Virus record (IMG/VR): IMGVR_UViG_3300020470_002255
Location: 1 to 24,005 of that record
DNA length: 24,005 nt
Direction: 5' to 3' (one strand)
Origin: a virus
The position numbers and the translations under genes were made by a program. The number at the start of each line of letters is the position of its first letter. Positions within the stretch are counted from its first letter, which is position 1. Below are positions 1 through 11,500 of the stretch, one piece after another. Under the pieces are notes generated by a model. It did no database searches. It saw nothing but the letters and a program-made list of their open reading frames with translations, and was not told where the DNA came from.

Positions 1-3000
1 TTCAATCCATGACGATTAGAGAACACAGTTACAATACCAGTGCTGGCAGTATATGCAGCAGTTGTTATTGAGTAATTTTTAATCGTTGTTACACCAACAT
101 TAATGGTAATACTATTATCAGTTGTTGCTCCAATACCAACACTCTTATTACCACCAATAGGATCATCAGGACGAGGATAAGCATGTTTCGTCTTATGTTC
201 ATCTCTGAAACATGTCATAACGATTGATGCAGTATTAATTCCAACTGTATCAGTCGCTTTCTTCAATGCATTTGCAGAAGAACTCTTAAAGATATGATTA
301 GTTGTATTTGTAGAAATTCCAACAAAAACTGAGAATGTATTAATACCAACATTGTAAATTGGTAACCATTCGTTCAAATATGGATCAGATGCTCTTGGAT
401 ATGCATGATCAGTTGCATAATCATCTTCCTCACAGTTAAATGTAATCGCACCAAGATCAAATTTAACATAATCACCGCTAAGGAACCCATGAGCTGTGAT
501 TGTAGGTTCTAATACACCTGTAGAAGGAGTATATGTTGCGGTTGTGATGGTGTGTGAGGTTGGAGAAGTATAAGAATGACCTGTTCCAACTGCCAATGTT
601 AAATCACCTGTGGCAGGGTTATACCCAGCGTTAGTGATTGATCTTTCTTGAATAGTTGATACACCGACTCTAACTTCAAAAGTATTAGTTGTTGTATCAA
701 CAATTCCCAATTCTGTGTTATATGCTGGGTCTGTTGTACGAGGATATGCATGTTCCGTTGCATAATTATCTTTTGCACACTTGAATGTTAATGCACCTTT
801 AGATATTTCAACCTTTGTTGAAGGTCTCTTAAGTCCACCAGCAACAGCAGATGCAAATGTATGGTCATAGACACCACCAGTAATTACGGCATCTGTTCCC
901 ACTCCACTAAATGTATGTCCATAATCACCACCAGAAATTACACCCTCAACTGCAACACCTTGGTTTGGAACAAATGAGTGTATAAAGTTACCAAGAGTTG
1001 TTACACCAACATTAGCTGTGAATATTGTACCAGCACAACTAACAATAGGAACCGATGTATTATAGAAGGGATCCTGTGGTCTTGGATAGAAATGGTTAGT
1101 TTGGAAAGCATCTTTAGCACATTTAAAGACGATAGAACCTTCTTTAAATTTAATACTTTCTCCAACAGTAAATCCATGAACCCTATCAAGAGAAACAGTA
1201 ATAATACCAACAACAGGGTTATAATCTGCAAATCTAATATTGTACTTAACTATAGTTGTAACACCAACTTGTACAGTGATTGTTGTATCGCCTACTCCAG
1301 TAATAGGAACAGCAGTATCATAAACAGGGTCGCTAGATCTTGGATAATACTTTGTAGATGTCTGACCATCCATCTCACACTTAAATCCAAGTGAAGATGG
1401 TTTAATTTTAATACTAGAACCTGATAATAGATCATGATCACCAATAGTCATGGTCATCACACCTACAGAAGGCGTATAATCAGCATCAGTAACACTGTAA
1501 TTAACAATGGTACTCATACCAACAAATACTTCAAAGTTATCTGTTGTTTTATTAGATATTGGCAACCACTGATTACTTACAGGATCAGTAGTACGTGGAT
1601 ATGTATGAATGGTGGAATTATCATCCATTGAACACTTAAATCCAATGGCATTATCATCAATCTTAATTTGATCACCATTGGCAAAACCATGACTAGGAAC
1701 AGTTATGGTTAATATACCAACAAGAGCATTATATCTTGCAGTTGTTATTGTATGAGATGTTGGCCCTGATAATCCATGGCCAGGAACTGTTAGAACTAAT
1801 GCACCAGTACTAGGAACATAATCTGCATTTGTTGGTGTAGTTGTACCACCACCAACTATATCAATACATCCAGAAACAGTTCTTGATGGGACAAAAGTAT
1901 GTGCATAATTGCCACCAACTTTTATAGTCTTATCCTCAGAACTAACGAATTTATGTTCGTAATTACCACCACTGAATGTAGAGTTAGAAGTAGCACTAAT
2001 AAACTTGTGAGTAAAATCTCCACCAGTTAATAATGCACCTTCTTCTGCACGAAGGAACTTGTGATTATATGCACCACCAGTTATTAAAGCATCAGCATTT
2101 GCCTTATCAAATACATGAGTGAATTGATCCTTTGGAGGAGCAAATCCAACATCAATAGTAACTGTTGTACCAGCAATACCAACAATAGGAAGTGAAGTAT
2201 CGTATGCAGTAGAACGACTTCTTGGGTAATAGTGTTGATTTGCACCATTATCCAACTGACATGTAAATCCTAGACCAGTAAATACAACATCTTTACCCAC
2301 CTTATAACCATGAGCAGCAGAAGTTGTTACTGTCATAACACCTGTAGTGTTATCATACTCTGCACTTGATATACCTAGTGCTGGATCATAATTACAAGTG
2401 AATGATATACCAGAAAGAATGACGCAATCGTCTTCGGTCAGATTATGATTCTTTCTAGTAGTAATTGTTGCAATACCAGTACTTTCATCATATTCTACTC
2501 CACCAACATTTACGGAAGGAGCACTTGTAAATGTAACCGCAATACCAGTTGCATATATGAAATCATCAGTTTCTAATCCATGTCCTTCATAGGCAATGAA
2601 AGAACCTATCCCTGCATGATGAGTATGGATACCAGTTGTTTCTAGTTGATCTCCAATATTAACAGTGAAATTATTAGCATCTGCAACACTTCTTACACCA
2701 TAATACTTTTGTGCATCAGATGGGAATGTAATATCACCCTGACCAGTACTAAAACCAATTCCAACTAATTTAACAACACTGGATGTTGTTAATCCATGTC
2801 CACTTCCAGAAGTAATTGTGGCAACACCAGATATATCATCATAATCTACTAATGTAATTGCAACTGAATTTCCAGCCTGATTACCATAAGCAGTAAGAGT
2901 GGTAATACCATTTGAAGGAGTTTCATTGATGTATGAAATAGTCCTTGGTGCATAGAATCCAGTTCCACCTTCTACAATACTGAAATTGGTTATTATTCCT

Positions 3001-4496
3001 GCTTCTGCCCTGTTGACTACACCACCAGTTACATATTGATGTGCAAAAGTAGATATACCAACAAAAGCTTCAAATGTATTTGTGGTTACACCAATTACAT
3101 CAAAACCAAGTACATTTCTACCCTCTAAAATGGCAGTATCAACACCAGCTCTTGTAATTCCACCACTAACATAAGTTAATGGTTGTGTACTTATACCAAG
3201 ATTAACTAATACGTTATTGGCATCAATAACTTCAGTAATCGGATAAGCATCTTCTCTAAAGGTATATGTACTAATACCATTATAGACTTGTACTTGTGTT
3301 ATTAATAGATTTCTACTTCTATTACTTCCCGTACCAATATAGTGACCACCCGTAACTCCAATAGTAGCAATTCCAGTTATATAATCATATCCAAAGGTAT
3401 TAATATTCCTATTCGCAGATACAGGAGTAAATGTAAATCCTGCACCAGTTACCCTAACTCTATCATCTTTCTCAAACCCATGAGATGCAGCACCAGTACT
3501 AAATGTACAGATACCTGCAATATGGTTATAATCTGCGGTACTAATAGCAACTGCACTTCCAGCTGAAGTTCCAAGATATGCAGTTAAACTTGCACCATAA
3601 CCTTGAGATGATCTAACACTAATTTCTGGTACTGATCTATATCCTTGACCCTTACCTTCTATTTGAATAAACTCAAGACTACCAGTTGATCCAACACCAA
3701 CCCTTGCAGCAGCCTTAAGAGGTAAGTAATATCCTGAACCAGTTTGAAGTCCTACTTTATTAATTCTTCCTGCCCTTGGAACTCCACTTAAGAAATTGAT
3801 CTTATTTGAGGCATTATCTACAATCTCAAAATCGAGTCCTGGCGTTTGTACTACATTATTGATTAAAACGAATGGATTATTGTTAATATCCACTCCAGTA
3901 TTAACATTATTATAAACAGAGGTAACTATCCCGTTATTCTCTGTTAAAGTAAATTGAGTTCCTGCAATACCTGTAAATTCTAATGATATGTCATCTAGAA
4001 TTGTGTTAGTGTCAGAAGTGTCATAAGGATCCAACTTTCTGGAGAACATTCTGCCAGCAAATGAAGATCCAGTTTTGAGTCCGACTGGGCCAGTTTTACC
4101 ATAGGGAGCATCACTGAAAAAGATGTTATCGTCTACAATATTATAGTCACCTGAAAATACTGAATAAGCAATACCAGCAGAACTATGACTAGTTCCTAAA
4201 GTACCAAAAGCACCTCTCTCTACAACAACCTGTGACTGTGTAGATGTACTAAAAACAGGATAATATCCAACACCTGTTTTAAAGATAATAATATCAGATA
4301 TGGTGCCTACACCACTAATAACAGGGAAAAATACACCTTCAACAGTCGGTGAAGTTGTCCCTTCAATTTCTATTTTTGGAGGATCCGTTTTAGCGTATCC
4401 AGATCCACCAGACAAGACTTCTATCTGATGGACACCGTAAGTTGAGTTAAAGGATGGTTTAAATAACGCTCCCGATCCAGGCGTAGTTCTTGGCAT
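1..4496 (-). CDS. Giant repeat-built virion structural protein (tail fibre/baseplate-like), partial at left edge
   Basis: Reading from an ATG at 4494-4496, the frame stays open to base 1. This gives 1498 complete codons with no stop, so the C-terminus lies outside the window. The N-terminus (MPRTTPGSGALFKPSF) leads into GG-x-GY beta modules (SGGSGYAKTDPPKIEIEG; GKGQGYRSVPEISV). From about residue 740 onward there are seven modules of the form C-x2-D-x5-H-x-YPR-x2-DP, and six copies of GG-x-[YF]-x-H-[KT]-F. The composition is rich in T, G, V, S and I, as in phage fibre proteins. A GAGGA ribosome site lies about 10 nt before the ATG, overlapping the stop of the 340-residue gene, and the gap between the genes is 14 nt. 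It probably shares the late promoter at 5553-5560. The virion role is inferred from composition and neighbours; the exact location (fibre or baseplate) is unknown. Confidence 0.85.
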   Translation of the reverse strand, partial: MPRTTPGSGALFKPSFNSTYGVHQIEVLSGGSGYAKTDPPKIEIEGTTSPTVEGVFFPVISGVGTISDIIIFKTGVGYYPVFSTSTQSQVVVERGAFGTLGTSHSSAGIAYSVFSGDYNIVDDNIFFSDAPYGKTGPVGLKTGSSFAGRMFSRKLDPYDTSDTNTILDDISLEFTGIAGTQFTLTENNGIVTSVYNNVNTGVDINNNPFVLINNVVQTPGLDFEIVDNASNKINFLSGVPRAGRINKVGLQTGSGYYLPLKAAARVGVGSTGSLEFIQIEGKGQGYRSVPEISVRSSQGYGASLTAYLGTSAGSAVAISTADYNHIAGICTFSTGAASHGFEKDDRVRVTGAGFTFTPVSANRNINTFGYDYITGIATIGVTGGHYIGTGSNRSRNLLITQVQVYNGISTYTFREDAYPITEVIDANNVLVNLGISTQPLTYVSGGITRAGVDTAILEGRNVLGFDVIGVTTNTFEAFVGISTFAHQYVTGGVVNRAEAGIITNFSIVEGGTGFYAPRTISYINETPSNGITTLTAYGNQAGNSVAITLVDYDDISGVATITSGSGHGLTTSSVVKLVGIGFSTGQGDITFPSDAQKYYGVRSVADANNFTVNIGDQLETTGIHTHHAGIGSFIAYEGHGLETDDFIYATGIAVTFTSAPSVNVGGVEYDESTGIATITTRKNHNLTEDDCVILSGISFTCNYDPALGISSAEYDNTTGVMTVTTSAAHGYKVGKDVVFTGLGFTCQLDNGANQHYYPRSRSTAYDTSLPIVGIAGTTVTIDVGFAPPKDQFTHVFDKANADALITGGAYNHKFLRAEEGALLTGGDFTHKFISATSNSTFSGGNYEHKFVSSEDKTIKVGGNYAHTFVPSRTVSGCIDIVGGGTTTPTNADYVPSTGALVLTVPGHGLSGPTSHTITTARYNALVGILTITVPSHGFANGDQIKIDDNAIGFKCSMDDNSTIHTYPRTTDPVSNQWLPISNKTTDNFEVFVGMSTIVNYSVTDADYTPSVGVMTMTIGDHDLLSGSSIKIKPSSLGFKCEMDGQTSTKYYPRSSDPVYDTAVPITGVGDTTITVQVGVTTIVKYNIRFADYNPVVGIITVSLDRVHGFTVGESIKFKEGSIVFKCAKDAFQTNHFYPRPQDPFYNTSVPIVSCAGTIFTANVGVTTLGNFIHSFVPNQGVAVEGVISGGDYGHTFSGVGTDAVITGGVYDHTFASAVAGGLKRPSTKVEISKGALTFKCAKDNYATEHAYPRTTDPAYNTELGIVDTTTNTFEVRVGVSTIQERSITNAGYNPATGDLTLAVGTGHSYTSPTSHTITTATYTPSTGVLEPTITAHGFLSGDYVKFDLGAITFNCEEDDYATDHAYPRASDPYLNEWLPIYNVGINTFSVFVGISTNTTNHIFKSSSANALKKATDTVGINTASIVMTCFRDEHKTKHAYPRPDDPIGGNKSVGIGATTDNSITINVGVTTIKNYSITTAAYTASTGIVTVFSNRHGL
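172..2264 (-). repeat. Seven protein-level Cys/YPR modules inside the partial giant gene
   Basis: Seven copies of a motif C-x2-D-(x)5-H-x-YPR-x2-DP lie near 2264-2221, 1635-1594, 1381-1342, 1125-1078, 783-742, 442-400 and 213-172. Examples are CAKDNYATEHAYPRTTDP and CEEDDYATDHAYPRASDP. Spacing between successive copies is about 209, 85, 86, 114, 114 and 76 residues. Each copy is followed 15-20 residues later by a V-G-[VI]-[ST]-T type strand. The first copy has lost the DP. The modules have diverged at DNA level, so they are ancient duplications under protein-level selection. Confidence 0.75.
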
Positions 4497-4510
4497 TTAA
4501 TCTACGTCCT

Positions 4511-5533
4511 CTATATGATGTTAATGGAACTACTACAGTAAACTCTAGTAACACCAGTAGAATCTCTGATAATACTAAAGGTCAATATATCATCGTTTGC
4601 GGTTGCAGGAGGAGGATTACCACCAACCCACCTAACGCCAGATGCAACTGGAGCACCATTGACGTTTACTGCATCTCCGTAGGTATAACCAATTCCAGAT
4701 CTATTGATAAGAGTAACCGTTGTTGCTTTACTGTTTGCACCACTAACATTAGTGAAATCCCATGTAACAACAGAAGTTGTAAGTCCACCCAGAACAACTG
4801 ATCCTTGATTTACATCAACAGTAAATGTACCACCTGCACTTACAGTGAGATTATCACTAAAGTTACCTACTACCTTCTCTGTAATATCTGCATTAAAGTT
4901 TACTTGATCCGTTAAAGTACTAGTACCACTGACTAAAACATCACCCTGAACATCTAGTCTACAAGTTGGAGCAGTAGAACCTATTCCAGTATATGCATTT
5001 TTATCAACAACAAATGACTTTCCATCGGTAATATTTTGATCGGATACTCGCAATCCATGTCCATTACCTTTTGCAATTGCCCATATAGTAGGTCTTTCGT
5101 TTGAGAATGATGCAACTTGTAACTGTGAGGTAGGCAATGATGTGCCGATACCAACCATACCATCAGCTTTGATCCTAAACATGGTGGTTGCATAACCAAC
5201 CTCAATAGGCCCATCCGTAATTGCACCTGGCTGTTGAATAGTTATCTTACCAACATCAGCATAACTTGATGTTACAACACCAGATGTATTGACCATTATA
5301 TCATCTGCAACACTCTTCGCAATACCCGCTGCAATTGATGTTGTTGCAATACCGCAGTTGGTAGAGTAACCAGCAGTAGTAGCGTAAGAAACGAAACTTA
5401 AAAGGTTAGCACCGTCCCCAAACGTTTCATAAATTTCACTAAAATTACTATTGATTTTTATGGTTCCTGCCAATAGGGTATCACCCGTGCCGTCATTCGG
5501 AGCAGAACCAGTACTAATTCCCTGTTTAGACAT
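4511..5533 (-). CDS. Virion structural protein, tail-fibre/baseplate type (340 aa)
   Basis: The first 40 residues carry a motif widespread at the N-terminus of T4-like phage fibre and baseplate proteins: P-NDGTGD at residues 12-18, followed by K-I-N-x-NF-x-EIY. The middle part has VGIGTS and GIGST segments of the kind that repeat in phage fibre shafts. The C-terminal third (residues about 220-340) is a predicted beta-rich domain. There is no signal peptide or membrane segment. The ATG at 5531-5533 sits 19 nt after a perfect TATAAATA late promoter, so this gene starts a late transcript that continues into the partial giant gene 14 nt downstream. The leader has only a weak purine stretch as ribosome site. 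Function is inferred from the N-terminal motif and the location; the attachment partner is not known. Confidence 0.8.
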   Translation of the reverse strand: MSKQGISTGSAPNDGTGDTLLAGTIKINSNFSEIYETFGDGANLLSFVSYATTAGYSTNCGIATTSIAAGIAKSVADDIMVNTSGVVTSSYADVGKITIQQPGAITDGPIEVGYATTMFRIKADGMVGIGTSLPTSQLQVASFSNERPTIWAIAKGNGHGLRVSDQNITDGKSFVVDKNAYTGIGSTAPTCRLDVQGDVLVSGTSTLTDQVNFNADITEKVVGNFSDNLTVSAGGTFTVDVNQGSVVLGGLTTSVVTWDFTNVSGANSKATTVTLINRSGIGYTYGDAVNVNGAPVASGVRWVGGNPPPATANDDILTFSIIRDSTGVTRVYCSSSINII

Positions 5534-5552
5534 TATTTAAAACGTTTTTCTT

Positions 5553-5560
5553 TATTTATA
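5553..5560 (-). promoter_or_regulatory. T4-type late promoter TATAAATA
   Basis: The minus strand reads TATAAATA exactly, the late-promoter consensus recognised by the T4 gp55/gp33-modified RNA polymerase. It lies in the 28-nt gap between the 3000-residue gene and the 340-residue gene, 19 nt before the latter's ATG. The giant and fibre-like genes downstream can therefore be transcribed without reading through the 9-kb gene. Confidence 0.8.
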
Positions 5561-5561
5561 G

Positions 5562-8500
5562 TTAATATGGAGGGTTATCATCGTGAGTTACTGTTGTGGT
5601 ATCAGCACTAGTCACATTTGAGTTCACTCTATTAGTATCATAATAGAAATTATTAGCAACTGTATTCTCTGCCTTGGCTGTTCTTGCCTGAGCAAATGTA
5701 GTGTCACCAATCTGTTTAACCTTCATATATTCATCATCTATCTTCAAAATATCTCCTTTTGATAGAGAACCAATTCCTGCAGAAACCGTTACACCTTCGT
5801 CAGTTTGACCAAGAGCACTTGAAACAGTTACATTTAGTTTTTTGTTCTTTATAGGAGTTTGAATGATATTATCAATCATAATCAATGCCTGTTTTGTTGG
5901 TTCCTGAACTTTAAGTAGATGTGTTCCAGTTCCTAAACCAATAAAGTTGAAAGGTAAAGATGTAGATAATCCAGCAACTCTGAATTTAAAATCATCAACT
6001 TTCTGAACAAATAATTCATTAGGCATAACATTTGTACCTAACTCTGTAGGAGAAAGGAATATGTTATCTGTTGGAGTAGCTCCACCAATATATGTACCTG
6101 CGATGGATATGACATTGGTAGAAGCATATCCAGTTCCACCAGTTACAATACCAATATTAGTAACATCCAAATTACCATCTCTGGTAATGTTGAATATTGC
6201 ACCTGATCCAGATCCATCATTTGTCGATGGAACATTGCTGTACATCGTGGTTATACCAGTTCTTGTTCCAGTAACTTTAGTAACTGGGAATGTGAGATTG
6301 TTTGCTGGGGTAGCACCACCCAAATATGTACCAGCAATACTTACATTATCTCCAACAAAGTAACCAGATCCACCATTAATCAAAGTAACTGCAGTAGATA
6401 TACACTGACCAGTAGTTTGATTGAAGTCAAACTTAACTTGGAAGTGAGCATTACTACCTCTTGTAGAAATGCCAGGCAATCCACCATCAGGATTACCAAA
6501 ACCATAAATTCGGAATTGATCGCCAGGAGGATTAGCAGTTACAGCAGTACCCGTTACAGGGCCTGGAATTTGAACGTTATATCCATTTTCAAACATTGCA
6601 CTACCACCAATACCAGATGTTGTGGCAGCCATAATGATATCTTTAGTGCCTGTCGTATGGGATGTAATTGCAATACCAATTTTAGATCCACCTTGAGTAT
6701 CCAATGTCACTGCTTGTCCAGTTTGGAAATCATGATTCTGGATACTAATGATGTTAAGTGCTAGATCAACAACGTTTCCATCAGCAGAATTATATTGTTT
6801 CTTAAAGGCAGGGACGCCGCCAGAAGTTAATTGGAACTGTTTACTTCCAACCAATGTTCCAGTTCTATCATGAGCACCATTAAATCCACTAGAAATATCA
6901 TCTAAATTTAAGACCTTATTGGTCTTATTCATAACAAAACTCTTAATGGGTCTTCCTTCTGGGAAATAAATTCTCTGTACAGAACCGTCTGGTAGAGGAT
7001 CGTCCTCAGTAATCATAGCAAAATTATCTCTTTTACCCAAATACATCTCACTATCAATATTCAAAATAAGGTCAATCTTAATATCAGCAGGTTTGACCTT
7101 CATGTTGGTTGACTTAGCAATACCAACAGATACCAAATTCAATGTTTCAGCATCTTTCTTAGAATTACTCTCTACTACAAGATCGGAGAATTCTAGGAAT
7201 CCAGATGGATGAACAATAGATTTTACAGCCTCTTTCCACCTATTGTGCGGTAACTTACTCTTAATTGAATATGCAAACTTTTGATAATAGAAGTTATCCG
7301 ATAATCTCTGACTGAAATCATTCAGAATACCAACATTCATATCATTCTTGGAAACCTTATCCCTAGTAACTCCAAGCGTTGTATCAACACTAAATCTATT
7401 AACATCTCTTACATTACCATAAAGTTTAGACACCTGACCATACAATGTATCTCCAGGCAATAGTTTTCCAATAGTATCTCTAAGTCTAAGTTGTCCAATG
7501 TTTCCATTCCAACCATTCTCAGATACATAACCTTCAAATCTAGTAGATGTTACTTTCTCTCCAGAGACATACTTTGCATCATCAATAATTGTCATCTGGA
7601 ACTTAGCCATGTCATTGTAATTGACAATGGAACCCAAAGTGAAATCATCATCATAAGAACCCAAAGTAACCGTTGAAATGCCAGGAGCATCATTCATACT
7701 AAAGGTAACTGTATTATTGACAGTACTTACACCAGTTACACTATAGAAAGTATAGTCATAATCAGCAGAGTTAAAATTACCTTCTCCTGCAATTAAGGAT
7801 GTTGGTTTTAATCTACAACCTTCAACAAATACCTTATCTCCAATTGCAAATGGTAATTTGGTTTCAGTAGATGCAAATCCAGTTTTTACTGGGATATTAA
7901 ACTGTGCATCTAATAACAATTCAACAGTAACAGATGTTCCTGTGTGAGTTATGGCATCAATGTCATAACCATTAGAGTTATTGGTTGTGATTATGCTTAG
8001 TGGTTCTTTAAATTCATAAGCATTATCAATGACTTCTACACGATCAACAGATCCACCAACTACATGTGCGGCAATTGATACGTTATCATTACCACGAACA
8101 GTAAGTTTAGGTGGTTGATTGTATCTCTTACCACCATCAACAACTTTGATTTGATCTATTCTAGCAATACCACTTATATCAACAATGGCAGGAACACTTA
8201 AGAATGGCAATAAAGTAGGATCAGTTGGATAATCAAATCCATCTTTTACTCTTTCAATAGTATCAATCTGACCTATTTCTGGTGAAGAAACCTTAACAAT
8301 CGCATCTTGACCTTCACTACTTGCAAACCCAATAACTTTAGGTAAAACAGTATATCCTTTGCCAGGAAAATTGATTTTGGTCTTAGAAACTGGGCCCCTT
8401 GCAGTAGGTGAAGTTGTACTATATGTGATAGTACTTACACCTGTTCTAGAGATATATTTCTGAGATTCTAATGGTTTTTCTAATAAGTTGAAAGTAAAGT

Positions 8501-11500
8501 TCTTATCATCACTTCTTATGACCTTATGCTCATTCTTTAAGACAATATTCTTAAATGTTATGTTATTTCTTCCAGTAACATCAGTATCAGATGTTCCATA
8601 TGTCTTTCTTGCATCTGAAGGAACAACAGGAGTCAAATTATAGTAGGTCTTACTTGGCCATTCAATGTCAGTTCTAACAACTACATTTGCATTTGCATTT
8701 CCAGAAATACCATTTCTTGTAATGTTAAATCCACTTGTACTTGAACCATAAACATCTAATCTTGAATTGAAAGTAATATCTTCAAAGAAATCTAATCTCA
8801 TGTCCAATAGACTGTTATCAGAAACATCAAAAGTGATGGTATTTCCAGTTGTAAAATCTAATGGTGGATTAATCTTAGCAATATAACTCTTATTACCTGC
8901 TTGAGACTCAGTTACAGATGTTATTGCTACAGGATTAGAAGTAACTACGTCAGATTTGTATTTGCAAAGTTTGATAGACTCAGTATCTTCTCTAAGAACA
9001 AAATAAGTCTCATTATTTGATAGTCCAGCGATAGTATTTCCACTATCGTAATAAACTACTTTATCGCCACTCTGTAAGTCTTCATCAGCGATGTTTATTT
9101 GTGTTAAATCAGGAGAAAAACTAGTTAATCCAAATCCAACTTTCTTTGTAGTTAACTTTGCAATAACTGGGTCATATCTGAAAGAAACAGATTCTTGAGA
9201 CTTAGGTAATGCATCTAATGTAATCGTATCTCCAGTTAAAAGACCATGAGCTGTAGATAGTCCAACATCTCCGTAGAATCTCTCCACTTTCGTGGTTACT
9301 TTGGGATACTTAGTCGTTAATGAATGTGCAAAACCAGAATTAGAAGCAGGAGTATAGAACCATATTGCATCACCAGCCGTAGGGAATCCAACAGTTGCTA
9401 ATCCAATATAATTTGGTTCAAAATTAATTGCCCAAACATCCCCATCAGGAAGAACTGCCGTACCTACTCCAGAAGTTGCACCAGCACTGGTTTTTGCCCA
9501 AACAATAGAAGTTGCACCAATACCCATATTATAGGTTAGGTTTTGACCAGTAAAGAATGTATGATCTTTAATATAAATTCTCTGTTGAGGTACAAACCTG
9601 TTTTCTATAGTTTGTGTAGCAGTAGTACTTAAACCAGTAAGAGGTATATCATAATGTGTTCCAGTAGAACCTACACCAACAGTCTGTTGTGGATTAAAGT
9701 AAGTTGCATAATTTTCAAAAGTAAACTGCGTAACTGTTGAATTACCGACTGGGAATGAGAATTTCTTTGGTTTTAATATGACATTAAATTCTCCTGCTGC
9801 ATGAGTCATTGCAGCACCAACAAAATTCTCTCTGTTTACAAATAACCTAGAGAATTGTTCATCAATATTTGTAACTAAGAATGTCTCAGTTCCTATTCCA
9901 ATATGATCACTTGGTTCAAAACCTCGTGTATCTGTAACGTAAATGTGGGTACTAACTCCAGTATTTGTGACATTATCTAAGAATGTAGCCAATCCAACAG
10001 TTCTACCAATAACAGTAACCTTCTGAGGCCCATTAAATTCAGTAAATTGAGAAGTATCAATACCACTTAAAACAATTGTCTCTCCACTTGATATTTCATG
10101 AGGAACTGTTGTTATACCAATAATTAAACCCTTATCCTTCCTTAATTCAGTGGCTGTGAATGTAGAAACTCCAATAGTTACGGATTCTACATCTTTACCA
10201 AGAATTTCACTTACAACAATACTTGCTCCAGTACCATCAGTTCCTCTATTGTCTAAAGTAAGAGGATCGTCTATTTTATACCCATCTCCTCTAGCAAAAA
10301 TGGTTACTGAAGTTATTCCAGCATTCTTTGTTTTTCTAACTTCAAATTCTTGTTTTAAAGCATCCTTAACATCATCAATCAATTCATAATCCGAATTACC
10401 ATATGTCAGATAATATGGGGATATATTTCTAGTAAGTTTTCTAGCAGCAATATCAATATCTTGGTTGAAGAAAGTTACAAAATTCTCTTCTATTGGGGTA
10501 TCTTTAAATGAACCACCAATCATATATGGGAACTTAGGTTCAGCAACACCACTAGAATCAACATCAACACTGTAAAAATATGCATAAGTTCCATCTGGGA
10601 ACTGTGGTGTAACACAATATCTTCCACCATGTTCATCTAAGTCGCCAGAGTTGTCAAAAAGATAATCATTAACAAAGTATCCAAATGCAAAGCCAGGAGG
10701 TCTTAAACCCGATCTTAGACTTGTATCAAGGATATATCCACTACTCAATCTAATAATGGCACCACCAACAGCATTCTGATAACCATAAGGGCCGTAAATC
10801 GGATTACCATCATAAGCATATCCCAATACTGGTGAATGAGTTGCATTAGGTGTTTCTAAGTTACCAGAGTCAATATTATCTCCAAGTTGATACCTCAACT
10901 TCTGTGGAGGATACATTCCTATTGTTTGAAGTTGATATTCTGGGTTTGTACTTGGTTTCGTTAATATAGAGTCCTCAACGCTAATAATACTTTCATTTTT
11001 ATTGACTTGATTGATTTTCCACTCTTTAACATTAGCAATAAACTTAGCAGACTTACCTCTATTTCTTAAATCTAAAGTAGTATCACTAGAAGCATAACCA
11101 ACACCACCATCAAGTATTGATACACCAGTTATTCTATTATTTGTAATAATTGGCCTAATATCAGCAAAATCCCCTGTAGGACTGTAAACAATGATATCCG
11201 AGTCTTCTCTATACCCCTGACCAGTAGCAAGTATCTGAACGTCTACAATAGAACCATCAATAATGATTGGTTTCAATAATGCTTGATATACAACGGTTGA
11301 TATACCAACATCAGGTCTTCTATGGAAATCCATGATGTTAGTACAACCATAACCAATTCCACCCTCTTCTAAGTAAACACTTTCAATAGATCCAAGAACT
11401 AAAGGTGATATCTCTGGTTTAATAACAGTTGTACTACCAATAGCAGATAAACTTTCTACGTTTACTACTATAGGTGGGTATTTTATGGTATGTTTACCAC

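Noticed and set aside
978-1394. Plus-strand frame of 138 codons inside the partial giant gene
   Set aside because: Asn/Ser/Arg-rich shadow of the minus-strand frame, which is open across 4.5 kb; no ribosome site.
172-2264. CRISPR array or DNA tandem repeat
   Set aside because: Repeats are protein-level, irregularly spaced and diverged at DNA level, so this is a modular fibre gene.
6061-6363. Plus-strand frame within the 3000-residue gene
   Set aside because: Complement of GG-x-GY repeat DNA; low-complexity Pro/Val product and no initiation signal.
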